Positions 7,546-15,823 of a stretch of DNA of 64,000 nucleotides are shown one piece after another (the first letter of the stretch is position 1; every line of letters starts with the position of its first letter). The position numbers and the translations under genes were made by a program. The notes under the pieces were generated by a model, which did not search any database, had not been told where the DNA came from, and saw nothing but the letters and a program-made list of their open reading frames with translations. The DNA lies in NCBI RefSeq assembly GCF_014650915.1, contig NZ_BMVW01000006.1, forward strand, positions 77,811-141,810, written 5' to 3'. Source of the DNA: Streptomyces poonensis (GTDB taxonomy: Bacteria; Actinomycetota; Actinomycetes; Streptomycetales; Streptomycetaceae).

Positions 7546-9309
7546 ATGCATCGGTACAGGTCCCACACCTGCGGCGAGCTCCGCGCCTCTGACGTCGGCA
7601 CCGACGTCCGGCTGAGCGGCTGGCTGCACAATCGGCGCGACCTGGGCGGCATCCTCTTCATCGATCTGCGCGACCACTACGGCATCACGCAGCTCGTCGC
7701 CCGTCCCGGCACGCCCGCGTACGAGGCGCTGGACAAGGTCTCCAAGGAGTCCACGGTCCGGGTCGACGGCAAGGTCGTCTCCCGTGGCACGGAGAACGTG
7801 AACCCCGACCTGCCGACCGGCGAGATCGAGGTCGAGGTGAGCGAGGTCGAGCTGCTCGGCGCGGCCGCCCCCCTCCCCTTCACGATCAACACCGAGGACG
7901 GGGTCAACGAGGAGCGGCGCCTGGAGTACCGCTTCCTCGACCTGCGCCGCGAGCGCATGCACCGCAACATCATGCTGCGCACGGCGGTCATCTCCGCCAT
8001 CCGCCACAAGATGGTGGCCCTCGGCTTCAACGAGATGGCGACGCCGATCCTCACCGCCACCTCCCCCGAGGGCGCCCGCGACTTCGTGGTCCCCTCCCGT
8101 CTGCACGCGGGCCGGTTCTACGCCCTGCCGCAGGCCCCGCAGCAGTTCAAGCAGCTGCTGATGATCTCCGGCTTCGACCGCTACTTCCAGATCGCACCCT
8201 GCTTCCGCGACGAGGACGCGCGCGCGGACCGTTCGCCGGGCGAGTTCTACCAGCTCGACGTGGAGATGTCCTTCGTCGAGCAGGAGGACGTCTTCCAGCC
8301 CATCGAGAAGCTGATGACCGAACTCTTCACGGAGTTCGGCGGCGGCCGCGAGGTCACCTCCCCCTTCCCGCGGATCCCGTTCCGCGAGGCGATGCTGAAG
8401 TACGGCTCGGACAAGCCGGACCTGCGCGCCCAGCTCGAGCTCGTCGACATCACCGACGTCTTCGAGGGCTCGGAGTTCAAGGCCTTCGCCGGCAAGCACG
8501 TACGCGCCCTCCCGGTGCCGGACGTGTCCGCCCAGCCGCGCAAGTTCTTCGACCAGCTCGGTGACTACGCGGTCGAGCAGGGTGCGAAGGGCCTGGCCTG
8601 GGTGCGCGTGGCCGAGGACGGCTCGCTGTCCGGTCCCATCGCGAAGTTCCTCACCGAGGAGAACGTCGCGGAGCTGACGAAGCGGCTCGGGCTGGCCGCC
8701 GGTCACGCCGTCTTCTTCGGCGCGGGCGAGTTCGACGAGGTCTCGAAGATCATGGGCGCCGTGCGCGTCGAGGCCGCCAAGCGGGCCGGCCACTTCGAGG
8801 AGAACGTCTTCCGCTTCTGCTGGATCGTCGACTTCCCGATGTACGAGAAGGACGAGGAGACCGGCAAGATCGACTTCTCGCACAACCCGTTCTCGATGCC
8901 CCAGGGCGGCATGGACGCCCTGGAGAACCAGGACCCGCTGGACATCCTGGCCTGGCAGTACGACATCGTCTGCAACGGCGTCGAGCTGTCCTCGGGCGCG
9001 ATCCGGAACCACGAGCCGGACATCATGCTCAAGGCGTTCAACATCGCCGGCTACGACAACGAGACGGTCGAGCGCGAGTTCGCGGGCATGCTCCGCGCGC
9101 TGCGCTTCGGCGCCCCGCCGCACGGTGGCATCGCCCCCGGCGTCGACCGCATCGTCATGCTCCTCGCGGACGAGCCCAACATCCGCGAGACGATCGCCTT
9201 CCCGCTCAACGGCAACGCCCAGGACCTGATGATGGGCGCTCCGACGGAGCTGGACGAGGCGCGTCTGCGGGAGCTGCACCTGTCGGTGCGGAAGCCGCAG
9301 CCGAAGTAG
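7546..9309 (+). CDS. aspS: Aspartate-tRNA ligase
   Basis: 587 residues, the normal length for a bacterial-type AspRS. An N-terminal OB-fold anticodon-binding domain includes LSGWLHNRRDLGGILFIDLRD. The class II catalytic core has motif 2 (CFRDEDARADR, about residue 218) and motif 3 (GGIAPGVDRIVML, about residue 525). The bacterial GAD insertion domain occupies roughly 290-420. It charges tRNA-Asp in the cytosol. ATG 7546 is the first start and gives the conserved N-terminus MHRYRSHTCGEL. The gene ends in a strong terminator and faces away from the phosphatase gene across 197 bp. Confidence 0.97.
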   Translation: MHRYRSHTCGELRASDVGTDVRLSGWLHNRRDLGGILFIDLRDHYGITQLVARPGTPAYEALDKVSKESTVRVDGKVVSRGTENVNPDLPTGEIEVEVSEVELLGAAAPLPFTINTEDGVNEERRLEYRFLDLRRERMHRNIMLRTAVISAIRHKMVALGFNEMATPILTATSPEGARDFVVPSRLHAGRFYALPQAPQQFKQLLMISGFDRYFQIAPCFRDEDARADRSPGEFYQLDVEMSFVEQEDVFQPIEKLMTELFTEFGGGREVTSPFPRIPFREAMLKYGSDKPDLRAQLELVDITDVFEGSEFKAFAGKHVRALPVPDVSAQPRKFFDQLGDYAVEQGAKGLAWVRVAEDGSLSGPIAKFLTEENVAELTKRLGLAAGHAVFFGAGEFDEVSKIMGAVRVEAAKRAGHFEENVFRFCWIVDFPMYEKDEETGKIDFSHNPFSMPQGGMDALENQDPLDILAWQYDIVCNGVELSSGAIRNHEPDIMLKAFNIAGYDNETVEREFAGMLRALRFGAPPHGGIAPGVDRIVMLLADEPNIRETIAFPLNGNAQDLMMGAPTELDEARLRELHLSVRKPQPK

Positions 9310-9329
9310 GCAGGTCCGCGCAGGCTCAG

Positions 9330-9359
9330 TGGCCCGGAACCGGCATCGGTTCCGGGCCA
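9330..9359 (+). terminator. aspS terminator
   Basis: A 13-bp perfect stem (9330-9342 with 9347-9359), 4-nt loop GCAT, followed by TTGTTG. It shares its core TGGCCCGGAA/TTCCGGGCCA with the terminator at 10462. Confidence 0.9.
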
Positions 9360-9431
9360 TTGTTGTAAGCAACGCTTGTTCCCAGCTGTCACCCAGGTGC
9401 CTGACAGGTGCACGCCCTAGCGTCCCGGGCC

Positions 9432-10436
9432 ATGACGGAGAAGCAAGCACCAGCACACAAACGGAATCTGACGCGCCGAAAGGTCGTCGTGGCGGGCGGC
9501 GCGGCCGTGGCCGCGGTGGGCGTCGGAGGCGGTATCGCCGCGACCGCGAACGCCGGCCAGACGAAGGACACGGCGACCTCCACCGCCTCCGCCGGCAGCG
9601 CGGAGACCTGCTACAAGCTCACCTCGGAGACGACGGAGGGCCCCTACTACATCGACGCGGACAAGCTCCGTACGGACATCACCGAGGACAAGGAGGGCAT
9701 CCCGCTGACCCTCCGCATCAAGGTGATCGACTCGGAGACCTGCAAGCCGCTCCGCAACGCGGCCGTCGACGTCTGGCACTGCGACGCGCTGGGCATCTAC
9801 TCGGGCTACGAATCGCTGAGCACGGGCGGCGGTGGGGGCGGCATGCCCTCCGGCGCCCCGACGGGCGAGCCGCCGTCCGGTACGCCGACCGGCATGCCGA
9901 CCGACATGCCGACCGACATGCCGTCCGGGGGCCCCGGCGGCGGAGGCGGCGGCGTCCACGAGGAGCCCACCGACGACGAGCGCTACCTGCGCGGTACGTG
10001 GCGCACGGACAAGCAGGGCTACGTCACCTTCAAGACCATCTTCCCGGGCTGGTACCAGGGCCGCTGTGTGCACATCCACACCAAGGTGCATGTGGGCGGC
10101 GAGTGGGCCGACACCGGGTACGAGGGCGGCAACACCTGCCACACCGGCCAGTTCTTCTTCGACGAGGAGGCCGTCCTCGCCTCCGCCGAGGTGGAGCCCT
10201 ACTCCACGTCGACGACCGAGCGCACGACGCTCACCGAGGACACCATCTACGACCAGTCCGGCACCCAGGGCGGTCTGCTGAAGCTGAAGTACAAGAAGAA
10301 GGACATCGCCAAGGGCGTCGTCGCCACGATCACGGTGGGCGTTGACCCGGAGGCGACGCACGAGGGCACGGAGGACTCGGTGCAGCCGGGCGGCGGGCCG
10401 GGGACGGCGTCGCCCTCGGCGTCGGCTGCGAGCTGA
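9432..10436 (+). CDS. Tat-exported intradiol ring-cleavage dioxygenase-like protein
   Basis: 334 residues. The N-terminus carries a twin-arginine signal (TRRKVVVAGGAAVAAVGVGG) with an Ala-rich cleavage region around residue 40. The fold matches the protocatechuate/catechol 3,4-dioxygenase beta domain: ETTEGPYYIDADKLR, LRIKVID, AAVDVWHCDALGIYSGYE and IFPGWYQGRCVHIHTKVHV. The Tyr and His residues in these motifs fit the non-haem Fe(III) ligand set. A 45-residue Gly/Pro/Met-rich loop with repeats of PTDMP/GTPTGMP interrupts the domain near residue 140, and the C-terminus is Ser/Pro/Ala-rich. Secretion suggests action on extracellular aromatics such as lignin fragments, by inference. The start ATG 9432 lacks a good ribosome site; an in-frame GTG at 9408 is less likely because it would lengthen the signal peptide. 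Confidence 0.85.
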   Translation: MTEKQAPAHKRNLTRRKVVVAGGAAVAAVGVGGGIAATANAGQTKDTATSTASAGSAETCYKLTSETTEGPYYIDADKLRTDITEDKEGIPLTLRIKVIDSETCKPLRNAAVDVWHCDALGIYSGYESLSTGGGGGGMPSGAPTGEPPSGTPTGMPTDMPTDMPSGGPGGGGGGVHEEPTDDERYLRGTWRTDKQGYVTFKTIFPGWYQGRCVHIHTKVHVGGEWADTGYEGGNTCHTGQFFFDEEAVLASAEVEPYSTSTTERTTLTEDTIYDQSGTQGGLLKLKYKKKDIAKGVVATITVGVDPEATHEGTEDSVQPGGGPGTASPSASAAS

Positions 10437-10461
10437 CGGACGAGTCGTTCCCGTACGGCAC

Positions 10462-10495
10462 AGTGGCCCGGAACGGTCGGCGATTCCGGGCCACT
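10462..10495 (+). terminator. Terminator after dioxygenase-like gene
   Basis: A 12-bp perfect stem (10462-10473 with 10484-10495) with a 10-nt loop. It lies between convergent genes and may serve both. The stem is a close relative of the aspS terminator 1.1 kb upstream. Confidence 0.8.
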
Positions 10496-10518
10496 CGTGC
10501 TGTGGAGAGGGTGAGCCG

Positions 10519-11313
10519 TCACCTGTCGCGCTGCAGGATCACCGTGCGCATGACCCCTCCGGGCGCCGTCCGTTCCCGTACGACCTGGAGTCCGGCGGCG
10601 CGGCACTGGTCCAGGACCCAGGCGTGGGAGATGCGGAGCTTGCGGTAGCTGTGGGCGTTCATGGTCCAGCCGGATCCGGAGCTGTCGCCGTCGCCGGCAC
10701 GGGTGTGGACCAGGTCGTGCACGACGACCGTGTAGTCGTCGAAGTCGTCCGGGTACTCCAGGAAGCACGTCATGATCCGGTCCCCGGCGGCACGCACCGG
10801 CAGGAAGCGGTCGGTGCCGGTGAGCGGGACGGTCAGGTCGCGGTAGGACAGCACGGCCGTGCCGTCGGGTGCGAGCGCGGTCGCGATGTCCTTGAGCAGT
10901 GCGGCCACGTCTCCCCTGGTGGGCAGGTGGGTGAGCGTGTCGCCCAGGCACACCACGGCGTCCGCCGAGCCGGGGCGGACCAGATCGGGGAGCGCGGTGC
11001 GCAGGTCGGCCTCGACCGGGCGCACGGCGGGTACGTCGGCGGCGTGTGCGGAGAGTTCGTCCAGCAGGGACTGGCTCAGGTCGACGGCGAGGACCTGGTC
11101 GAAGCCCAGGTCGGCCAGGGCCAGGCTGGTGTGGCCGGGGCCGCAGCCGAGGTCCACGGCAAGTGCTCCTGAGTGGCTCTGGTCCGGGATCACTCCCCAC
11201 TCCCGCAACTGTTCGCGCTGCGTCGCGGCGAGGGAGAGAAGGTCTCCGCCCAGCATCCAGGTGTAGTGCTCCGCGAGGAACAGGTCGTAGTGGTCGGCGG
11301 CGGCGGTCGTCAT
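10519..11313 (-). CDS. Class I SAM-dependent methyltransferase
   Basis: 264 residues with a Rossmann-type methyltransferase core. Motif I is AVDLGCGPGHTSLALADLG (about residues 51-69), the acidic end of strand 2 is VLAVDLSQSLL, and VEADLRTALP and DAVVCLGDTLTHLP follow as motifs II/III. The C-terminal third (MNAHSYRKLRISHAWVLDQC, TAPGGVMRTVILQR) is the substrate-facing part and is not diagnostic. The substrate is unknown. The gene is divergent from an Lrp/AsnC regulator 108 bp away. Such regulators commonly control the adjacent gene, so this methyltransferase is a candidate target. Confidence 0.85.
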   Translation of the reverse strand: MTTAAADHYDLFLAEHYTWMLGGDLLSLAATQREQLREWGVIPDQSHSGALAVDLGCGPGHTSLALADLGFDQVLAVDLSQSLLDELSAHAADVPAVRPVEADLRTALPDLVRPGSADAVVCLGDTLTHLPTRGDVAALLKDIATALAPDGTAVLSYRDLTVPLTGTDRFLPVRAAGDRIMTCFLEYPDDFDDYTVVVHDLVHTRAGDGDSSGSGWTMNAHSYRKLRISHAWVLDQCRAAGLQVVRERTAPGGVMRTVILQRDR

Positions 11314-11326
11314 GGAGGCGCGGCTC

Positions 11327-11358
11327 CCTTCCCATCCGGCATCCGGTGAATGGGAAGG
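11327..11358. promoter_or_regulatory. 9-bp perfect inverted repeat between methyltransferase and Lrp gene
   Basis: CCTTCCCAT (11327-11335) is mirrored by ATGGGAAGG (11350-11358) across a 14-bp spacer that itself contains CCGGCATCCGG. It is centred in the divergent intergenic region and is a good candidate operator for the Lrp/AsnC regulator. Confidence 0.5.
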
Positions 11359-11421
11359 AAGCTAGGTGGTGGTGCGGGAATGTGGGGGCTTTGCCGTCCC
11401 AAATTCGGAATCCGGCCCAGA

Positions 11422-11895
11422 ATGGCGGTCATGGACGGCATTGATTCGGCGATCCTGGACCATTTGCAGCGCGATGCACGGCTCACCAACCGGGAGCTGG
11501 CCCGCCTGGTCGGTATCGCACCCTCCACCTGTCTGGAGCGCGTGAGGGCCCTGCGGGCGCGCGGCGTGATCACCGGCTACCACGCGGCGGTGCAGCCACG
11601 CGCGCTCGGCCGTGCGCTCCAGGCGCTGGTCTTCGCGCGGCTGCGCCCGCTGAGCCGGGACGTGATAGCCGGCTTCGAGGCCTACCTCGCCCAACTGCCG
11701 GAGGTGGTCTCCGTGTTCGTGGTCTCCGGCGACGACGACTTCGTCGTCCACGTGGCCGTGCCGGACATCGAGCGACTGCACGCGTTCCTCATGGACCGCT
11801 TCAGCGCCCGCCGGGAGGTCGTGAGCTTTCGCAGCTCGGTGATCTACCAGCAGACCAGTACGCGGGTGCTGACGCCCGTGGACGACTTCGAGTGA
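11422..11895 (+). CDS. Lrp/AsnC-family transcriptional regulator
   Basis: 157 residues. The N-terminal winged helix reads DSAILDHLQRDARLTNRELA followed by VGIAPSTCLERVRALRARGVI, the classic AsnC HTH. The C-terminal RAM/Lrp effector domain runs from ALVFARLRPLSRDVIAGFEAYL to FVVSGDDDFVVHVAVPD. These proteins form octamers that sense amino acids or related small molecules. ATG 11422 and ATG 11431 are both usable; neither has a strong ribosome site, and upstream in-frame starts encode non-conserved sequence. Divergent orientation from the methyltransferase suggests it regulates that gene and itself. Confidence 0.9.
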   Translation: MAVMDGIDSAILDHLQRDARLTNRELARLVGIAPSTCLERVRALRARGVITGYHAAVQPRALGRALQALVFARLRPLSRDVIAGFEAYLAQLPEVVSVFVVSGDDDFVVHVAVPDIERLHAFLMDRFSARREVVSFRSSVIYQQTSTRVLTPVDDFE

Positions 11896-11929
11896 GGCCG
11901 GAGAGCGGGGTGGGAGAGCGAGGTGGGCA

Positions 11930-12295
11930 CTACCTCGCCACGAACTGCGTGAGTATCGCCTGGACCTCGTAGATGTCGACGCCCTTGGTGAAGGTCTTCT
12001 CGACGGGCATGGACGTGCCGGAGATCCAGATCTTGAGCTCGGCGTCGAGGTCGAAGGTGCCGGCGGTCTCCACCGCGAAGTGGGTGATGCTGCGGTAGGG
12101 GACGGAGTGGTACTCCGTCTTCTTGCCGGTGATGCCCTGCTTGTCGACGAAGATCAGGCGGCGGTCGGTGAAGAGGATCGTGTCGCGGATCAGCAGGTAC
12201 GCGGCCTGGATCTGCTCGCCGTGCCCCAGCAGGCGCGCGTAGTCCTGCTGCGCGGAGGCCGGGTCGATGCTGTGTGCGTTGCCGAACAGTGCCAT
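11930..12295 (-). CDS. Small PH-domain protein (bPH/YvbH-type)
   Basis: 121 residues made of a single bacterial pleckstrin-homology-like domain: YLLIRDTILFTDRRLIFVDKQG, KKTEYHSVPYRSITHFAVET, AELKIWISG and the C-terminal helix DIYEVQAILTQFVA. No signal peptide or membrane helix is visible, so it is probably cytosolic. A run of G (GGGGGGACC) precedes ATG 12295 as the ribosome site. Members of this family are abundant in Streptomyces and have no assigned function. Confidence 0.85.
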   Translation of the reverse strand: MALFGNAHSIDPASAQQDYARLLGHGEQIQAAYLLIRDTILFTDRRLIFVDKQGITGKKTEYHSVPYRSITHFAVETAGTFDLDAELKIWISGTSMPVEKTFTKGVDIYEVQAILTQFVAR

Positions 12296-12420
12296 GGATG
12301 GTCCCCCCAGTTGGTTGGTCGTCCTGCCGGGTGGCGGCCGATATGGCCGTCCCGTTCATGATCTTGACGTTCGGGGCGGGTTGTCCATTGTGGTCGGGTA
12401 GCGGGCGGGTAACAGGCCTG

Positions 12421-12675
12421 CTACTCGGTCGTGAGGTCCGTCAGGTCCGTGAAGATGTCCTCGGCTGTCGGGGCGGTGACGGCGCGCCTGTGCCAGCGGG
12501 TCAGGGTGTCCAGGTGGGTACAGCTTGTGACGCGACCGCGGACGTGGTCGGGGATGGCGAGGCCGCGTGCTCCCAGTACGACGAGGATGCTCTCGGCGCC
12601 GGCCTGGGCTTGGCCTTCGGCCCGGATCTCTTCCGCGATGTACGACCTGTAGAAGGAGAGGTCTCTGGTCGCCAC
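12421..12675 (-). pseudogene. C-terminal fragment duplicated from the adjacent nuclease-like gene
   Basis: An 84-codon reading frame with GTG start at 12675. Its product (MATRDLSFYRSYIAEEIRAE ... ending in LTDLTTE) aligns with the last about 90 residues of the gene immediately upstream: DLSFYxS, EEIRxEG, GIxxPDxVRxRxTSC and RWHRRAxTAxTAExIF are shared. The upstream stop TAG and this GTG overlap in TAGTG, so the fragment could be translated by coupling. The N-terminal catalytic part is absent. It looks like the tail of a second tandem copy left by unequal recombination, and is probably non-functional alone. Confidence 0.65.
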
Positions 12676-13586
12676 TAGTCGTCCTCGAAGATCCCCTCGG
12701 CGGTGGCGGCGGTGATGGCGCGCCGGTGCCAGTGGCGCAGGACCTCGGGGTCGCCGCAACTGGTGATGCGTTCGCGGACCTCGTCGGGGACGTCGATGCC
12801 GCGCACTGCCAGGACCTCCAGGACGTCTTCGGCGGCGCGTCGGATCACGCCCTCGGTACGGCCCTGGGTACGGCCCTCGATACGGCCCTCGTCTCGGATC
12901 TCTTCGCTGAGGGGCGACTTGTAGAAAGACAGGTCCACGGCCACCAGTGTCCTCCAGAGCTCTGCGGCTGGGTATGTGCCCAGGCCTTGTGCGATGAATT
13001 CGATGATCGGGTCGGCCAGGTCGCGCGGCGTGTCCCGCAGGACGGTCGTCATTGCTTTGAGTATGGCCCCGATGTCCGGGTGTGTGGCGTGGGTGATGGC
13101 GCTCAGCGTGGCGAGTACCAGGTCCTTGCGGACTTCGGCCGACTTGGTGATCACCGGCATGTTGTGCGGGCCCGCGACCAGTGGGCGCAGGGTGAGCAGG
13201 GGCCACTGGCGGGGGCCGAAGTGAACGGGGCGGGCCGCCCACTCGGCGGTCGCGCGGTCCTGACAGACGACCAGCAGTATCGGCTGCGCTTGTCGGTACT
13301 TCGCCAGCAGGTACGAGGCGTAGTACGCCCAGCTCGCGGGCTTGGCCGGGTCCTTCTTGCCCTGGGCCTCGACAGCGAGGAGGAGCGGTCCGTCGTCCTC
13401 CGTCTCCAGTTGCAACAAAGTGTCGACGCGGCGTTCGACCGGTCGGTTCTCGGTGAGGTCGGTCGGCATGACGGTGACCGAGGTGGGTGGGGGGAAGTCG
13501 ACGCCGAGCACCTCGGAGAGCCTGGAGAAGAGGTCCGGGAACTCCTGGAAGATGCGGTGCATCGCCTCGTGGGGCGAGCTGACCAT
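12675..13586 (-). CDS. Rpn/transposase-like PD-(D/E)XK family protein
   Basis: 303 residues. The N-terminal half contains VDTLLQLETEDDGPLLLAVEAQGK, which resembles the D-x(n)-E-x-K core of the PD-(D/E)XK nuclease fold in the Rpn/YhgA family. YASYLLAKYRQAQPILLVVC follows. The C-terminal half holds a helical tail with EGR repeats (EGRIEGRTQGRTEG, about residues 232-245) and the end shared with the downstream fragment. Many Streptomyces genomes carry families of such paralogues annotated as hypothetical or transposase-like. Nuclease activity is inferred from the core motif only. It is translationally coupled to the fragment downstream. Confidence 0.65.
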   Translation of the reverse strand: MVSSPHEAMHRIFQEFPDLFSRLSEVLGVDFPPPTSVTVMPTDLTENRPVERRVDTLLQLETEDDGPLLLAVEAQGKKDPAKPASWAYYASYLLAKYRQAQPILLVVCQDRATAEWAARPVHFGPRQWPLLTLRPLVAGPHNMPVITKSAEVRKDLVLATLSAITHATHPDIGAILKAMTTVLRDTPRDLADPIIEFIAQGLGTYPAAELWRTLVAVDLSFYKSPLSEEIRDEGRIEGRTQGRTEGVIRRAAEDVLEVLAVRGIDVPDEVRERITSCGDPEVLRHWHRRAITAATAEGIFEDD

Positions 13587-13598
13587 AGGGGATCCTGT

Positions 13599-14450
13599 TC
13601 AGTCGCCGCGGTAGTCGCGGCAGCGGGTGGGGCCGTCGGAGCGGAAGCCGCGGTCGCAGCCGTCGCAGTTGATCATTCGGTGGGGGACGGGTGTGGGTTG
13701 CGCGGGAGCACGGAACGGAGGCAGGGGCGGGAGCCCGGTGGTGAGGCGGTGGGCCAGGAGAGCTGCGGGGCGGCGCAGGGATTCGGGCGGTAGGTCCGCT
13801 GTCAGGGCGTGTACGACGGCTGTGGGGGGCAGGTCGCGTTCCAGCCAGGCAGCCACTCCGGGGGCCAGGTGTTCGGCGTCCGTGGCGGAGAGGAGCAGGC
13901 GGGGGTCCTTGCGGCGGAGGTCGGCGAGTACCTCGGTGGCTGTCTGGAGGAGGGAGAGGGCGGGGTACGCCGGGCGAGGTACGGCAGGAAGGGCGCGGCG
14001 TGGTGGCTCCTGCTGCGGGGCGGCTGCGGCTCGGCGGGCCGGAGGCCTGGTGGGCTCTGCTGGTGCGTGTCGGCCCGGCTGGTTGCAGGAGACCGTGCGG
14101 GTGACGACCCGGCCGCTCTCCGTGCGTTCGCGGGTGCGGCGCAGGTAGCCGTGGGTCTCCAGTTCGCGCAGGGCAGCGGCGATACGGGTGGTGCCCTCCG
14201 GGAAGCGGGCGGCGAGGGTCTTGATGTCCACGGGGACGCCGGCGGGGACGGACTGGATGTACACCGCCAGGCCGATGGCGAGCCCCGACAGGTCGGGGTG
14301 CTGGGCCAGGTGGTTGCCGATCACCGTGAAACGGGTGGTGTGGCGGGTGTTGTCGTGCTCGACGCCGCCGGGATGCGCGTTCCGGTGGTGGTTTTTACCG
14401 GTGACTCGGGACTGGGCGTGCGAGCGCACGTTAGGGTGCTGCGTATCCAT
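13599..14450 (-). CDS. Winged-helix DNA-binding protein with C-terminal Cys-rich end
   Basis: 283 residues. ATG 14450 is preceded by GTAGGAG at good distance; the longer frame upstream is not supported. Residues about 35-105 form a winged helix (FTVIGNHLAQHPDLSGLAIG, LAARFPEGTTRIAAALRELE, HGYLRRTRERTESGRVVTRT). A Pro/Arg linker leads to a helical region (VLADLRRKDPRLLLSATDAE, LAPGVAAWLERDLPP). The C-terminus CDGCDRGFRSDGPTRCRDYR resembles a zinc knuckle, but the usual fourth Cys is replaced by Tyr here. This is a widespread Streptomyces family of unknown target, often found in plasmid-like or accessory contexts. Confidence 0.75.
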   Translation of the reverse strand: MDTQHPNVRSHAQSRVTGKNHHRNAHPGGVEHDNTRHTTRFTVIGNHLAQHPDLSGLAIGLAVYIQSVPAGVPVDIKTLAARFPEGTTRIAAALRELETHGYLRRTRERTESGRVVTRTVSCNQPGRHAPAEPTRPPARRAAAAPQQEPPRRALPAVPRPAYPALSLLQTATEVLADLRRKDPRLLLSATDAEHLAPGVAAWLERDLPPTAVVHALTADLPPESLRRPAALLAHRLTTGLPPLPPFRAPAQPTPVPHRMINCDGCDRGFRSDGPTRCRDYRGD

Positions 14451-14690
14451 CGGGAAGCTCCTACTTCCTCGGTGGTCAGGCCCTCGCATTGGGATGCCAG
14501 TCCCGGCGGGGGCCGTCGCATGTCTGGGTGTTGTGCTGTGCCGCGCTGAGCGTAGGGCAGGCAACCGGTCCCGAATCCAGCCGAGTTGGCGATGTTCACT
14601 CCCGCGAGTGAGTTTGCGCTGCGGGCGGGAGGGGTGGGGCTTGGTGTGGTTTCTTTCCCTCTCGTGTTTCTTGGGGAAGACCGCCCGCAG

Positions 14691-14720
14691 CACCGGAGTC
14701 CAGGTTTCTGGACTCCGGTG
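14691..14720 (-). terminator. 13-bp perfect hairpin at the break point of a decayed gene
   Basis: CACCGGAGTCCAG (14691-14703) and CTGGACTCCGGTG (14708-14720) pair perfectly around a 4-nt loop. It sits just beyond the last recognisable codon of the HATPase remnant and upstream of the winged-helix gene, both on the minus strand. It may be a terminator acquired at the junction where the HATPase gene was lost. Confidence 0.6.
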
Positions 14721-14739
14721 GCACATCGAGTTCGGCCCA

Positions 14740-14868
14740 CGGCAGGTTCCACGTGCGCAGGTTCTCGGTGGTCAGGCGGCGGGCGAGGCTGGCGCAATGT
14801 GGTGTGGGGGACAGGTTGACGCTGAAGTGACGCTGGTGGGTGAGTAGTTGTACGGGTTGCTCTTTCAC
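14740..14868 (-). pseudogene. Remnant of a HATPase-type (anti-sigma-like) gene
   Basis: From ATG 14868, about 43 codons read FSVNLSPTPHCASLARRLTT followed by ENLRTWNLP. That is the characteristic first strand and helix of Streptomyces RsbW-like ATP-binding proteins, after which similarity stops and the frame continues into unrelated sequence. The expected ELxxNAVxH ATP-binding motif is absent. In the intact sister locus at 57680-59556 a full-length HATPase gene sits divergent to XRE and DUF397 genes, exactly the position of this remnant relative to 14984-16047. Confidence 0.6.
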
Positions 14869-14983
14869 ATCGCTCAGCGTGGTCGCCTGCGCTTACTGTG
14901 AACAGTGACAGAGCCGTTGCGTACGGTGACTGTCCGCTGGTTGTCCGGTGCCGTCCGGACTGTCGGAGCGCGAGGGGGCAGGG

Positions 14984-15823
14984 ATGACGGATGAGCCGGG
15001 GTGGGAAGTCGATCCGGATGACGACTGGGGTGTCGCCGTCGTCGCCACCGTGGGGCGGCAGTTGAAACTTCGGCGGGAGGCGGTGGGGATGCGGGCCGCC
15101 GAGTTCGGAGAGGCGGTGGGGTACGGGGAGGACCTCGTCTACAAGATTGAGGGCGGGAAGCGAATTCCGCAGCCTGGGTATCTGGACAGGGCGGACGAGG
15201 TGCTGGGGGCGGATGGGTTGCTCTCGGCGATGAAGGTGGACGTGGCGCGAGTCCGTTACCCGAAGAAGGTTCGGGATCTGGCGAAGCTGGAGGCACAAGC
15301 GGTTGAGATCGGCGTGTACGTAGGGCTCAGCATTCACGGCCTCCTGCAGACGCCGGAGCATGCGCGGGCCCTGTTCGAGGCGCGACAACCGCCGTACTCG
15401 GAGGAGGAGGTGGAGCGCCTGGTGTCCGCTCGTATGGCGCGTAAGTCGGTCTTTGAGAGGTCGCCCGCCCCTCCGCTCAGCTTTGTCCAAGAAGAGGCAG
15501 CACTATGGCGCCGTGTCGGGGGGACGATGGTGCGGCGCCGTCAGCTCGAACACCTGCTGGAGGTGGCGCAACTACGTAACGTGACATTTCAGGTGATGCC
15601 TACGGACACCAGCGCCCATCCTGGTGTGGACGGCAAGATCGAGGTGCTCAAGTTCGCGGACGGTACGGCAGTCGGGCGCTCCGACGGTGCGTACAACGGC
15701 CGTCCGACCTCCGACCCGAAAGAGCTGCGGATCCTTGAACTCCGGTATGGCATCATCCGGGCCCAGGCTCTCACGCCGGGGGAGTCACTCGCTTTCATCG
15801 AGCAAGTGCTGGGAGAGACATGA
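14984..15823 (+). CDS. XRE-family regulator with DUF5753 (WhiJ-like)
   Basis: 279 residues. The N-terminal HTH_31-type helix-turn-helix reads VGRQLKLRREAVGMRAAEFG, EAVGYGEDLVYKIEGGKRIP. The DUF5753 region includes LEAQAVEIGVYVGLSIHGLL, QTPEHARALFEARQPPYSEE, VSARMARKSVFERSPAPPLS and VTFQVMPTDTSAHPG. ATG 14984 follows GAGGGGGCAGGG; an upstream in-frame ATG at 14948 is less likely. Such proteins work with a DUF397 partner and often a HATPase in Streptomyces developmental or antibiotic control (abaA, whiJ-type loci). It overlaps the DUF397 gene by ATGA, which indicates coupling. Confidence 0.88.
   Translation: MTDEPGWEVDPDDDWGVAVVATVGRQLKLRREAVGMRAAEFGEAVGYGEDLVYKIEGGKRIPQPGYLDRADEVLGADGLLSAMKVDVARVRYPKKVRDLAKLEAQAVEIGVYVGLSIHGLLQTPEHARALFEARQPPYSEEEVERLVSARMARKSVFERSPAPPLSFVQEEAALWRRVGGTMVRRRQLEHLLEVAQLRNVTFQVMPTDTSAHPGVDGKIEVLKFADGTAVGRSDGAYNGRPTSDPKELRILELRYGIIRAQALTPGESLAFIEQVLGET

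Noticed and set aside
7492..9456. A 654-codon frame antisense to aspS
   Set aside because: aspS is unmistakable on the plus strand, and the antisense product has no recognisable domain.
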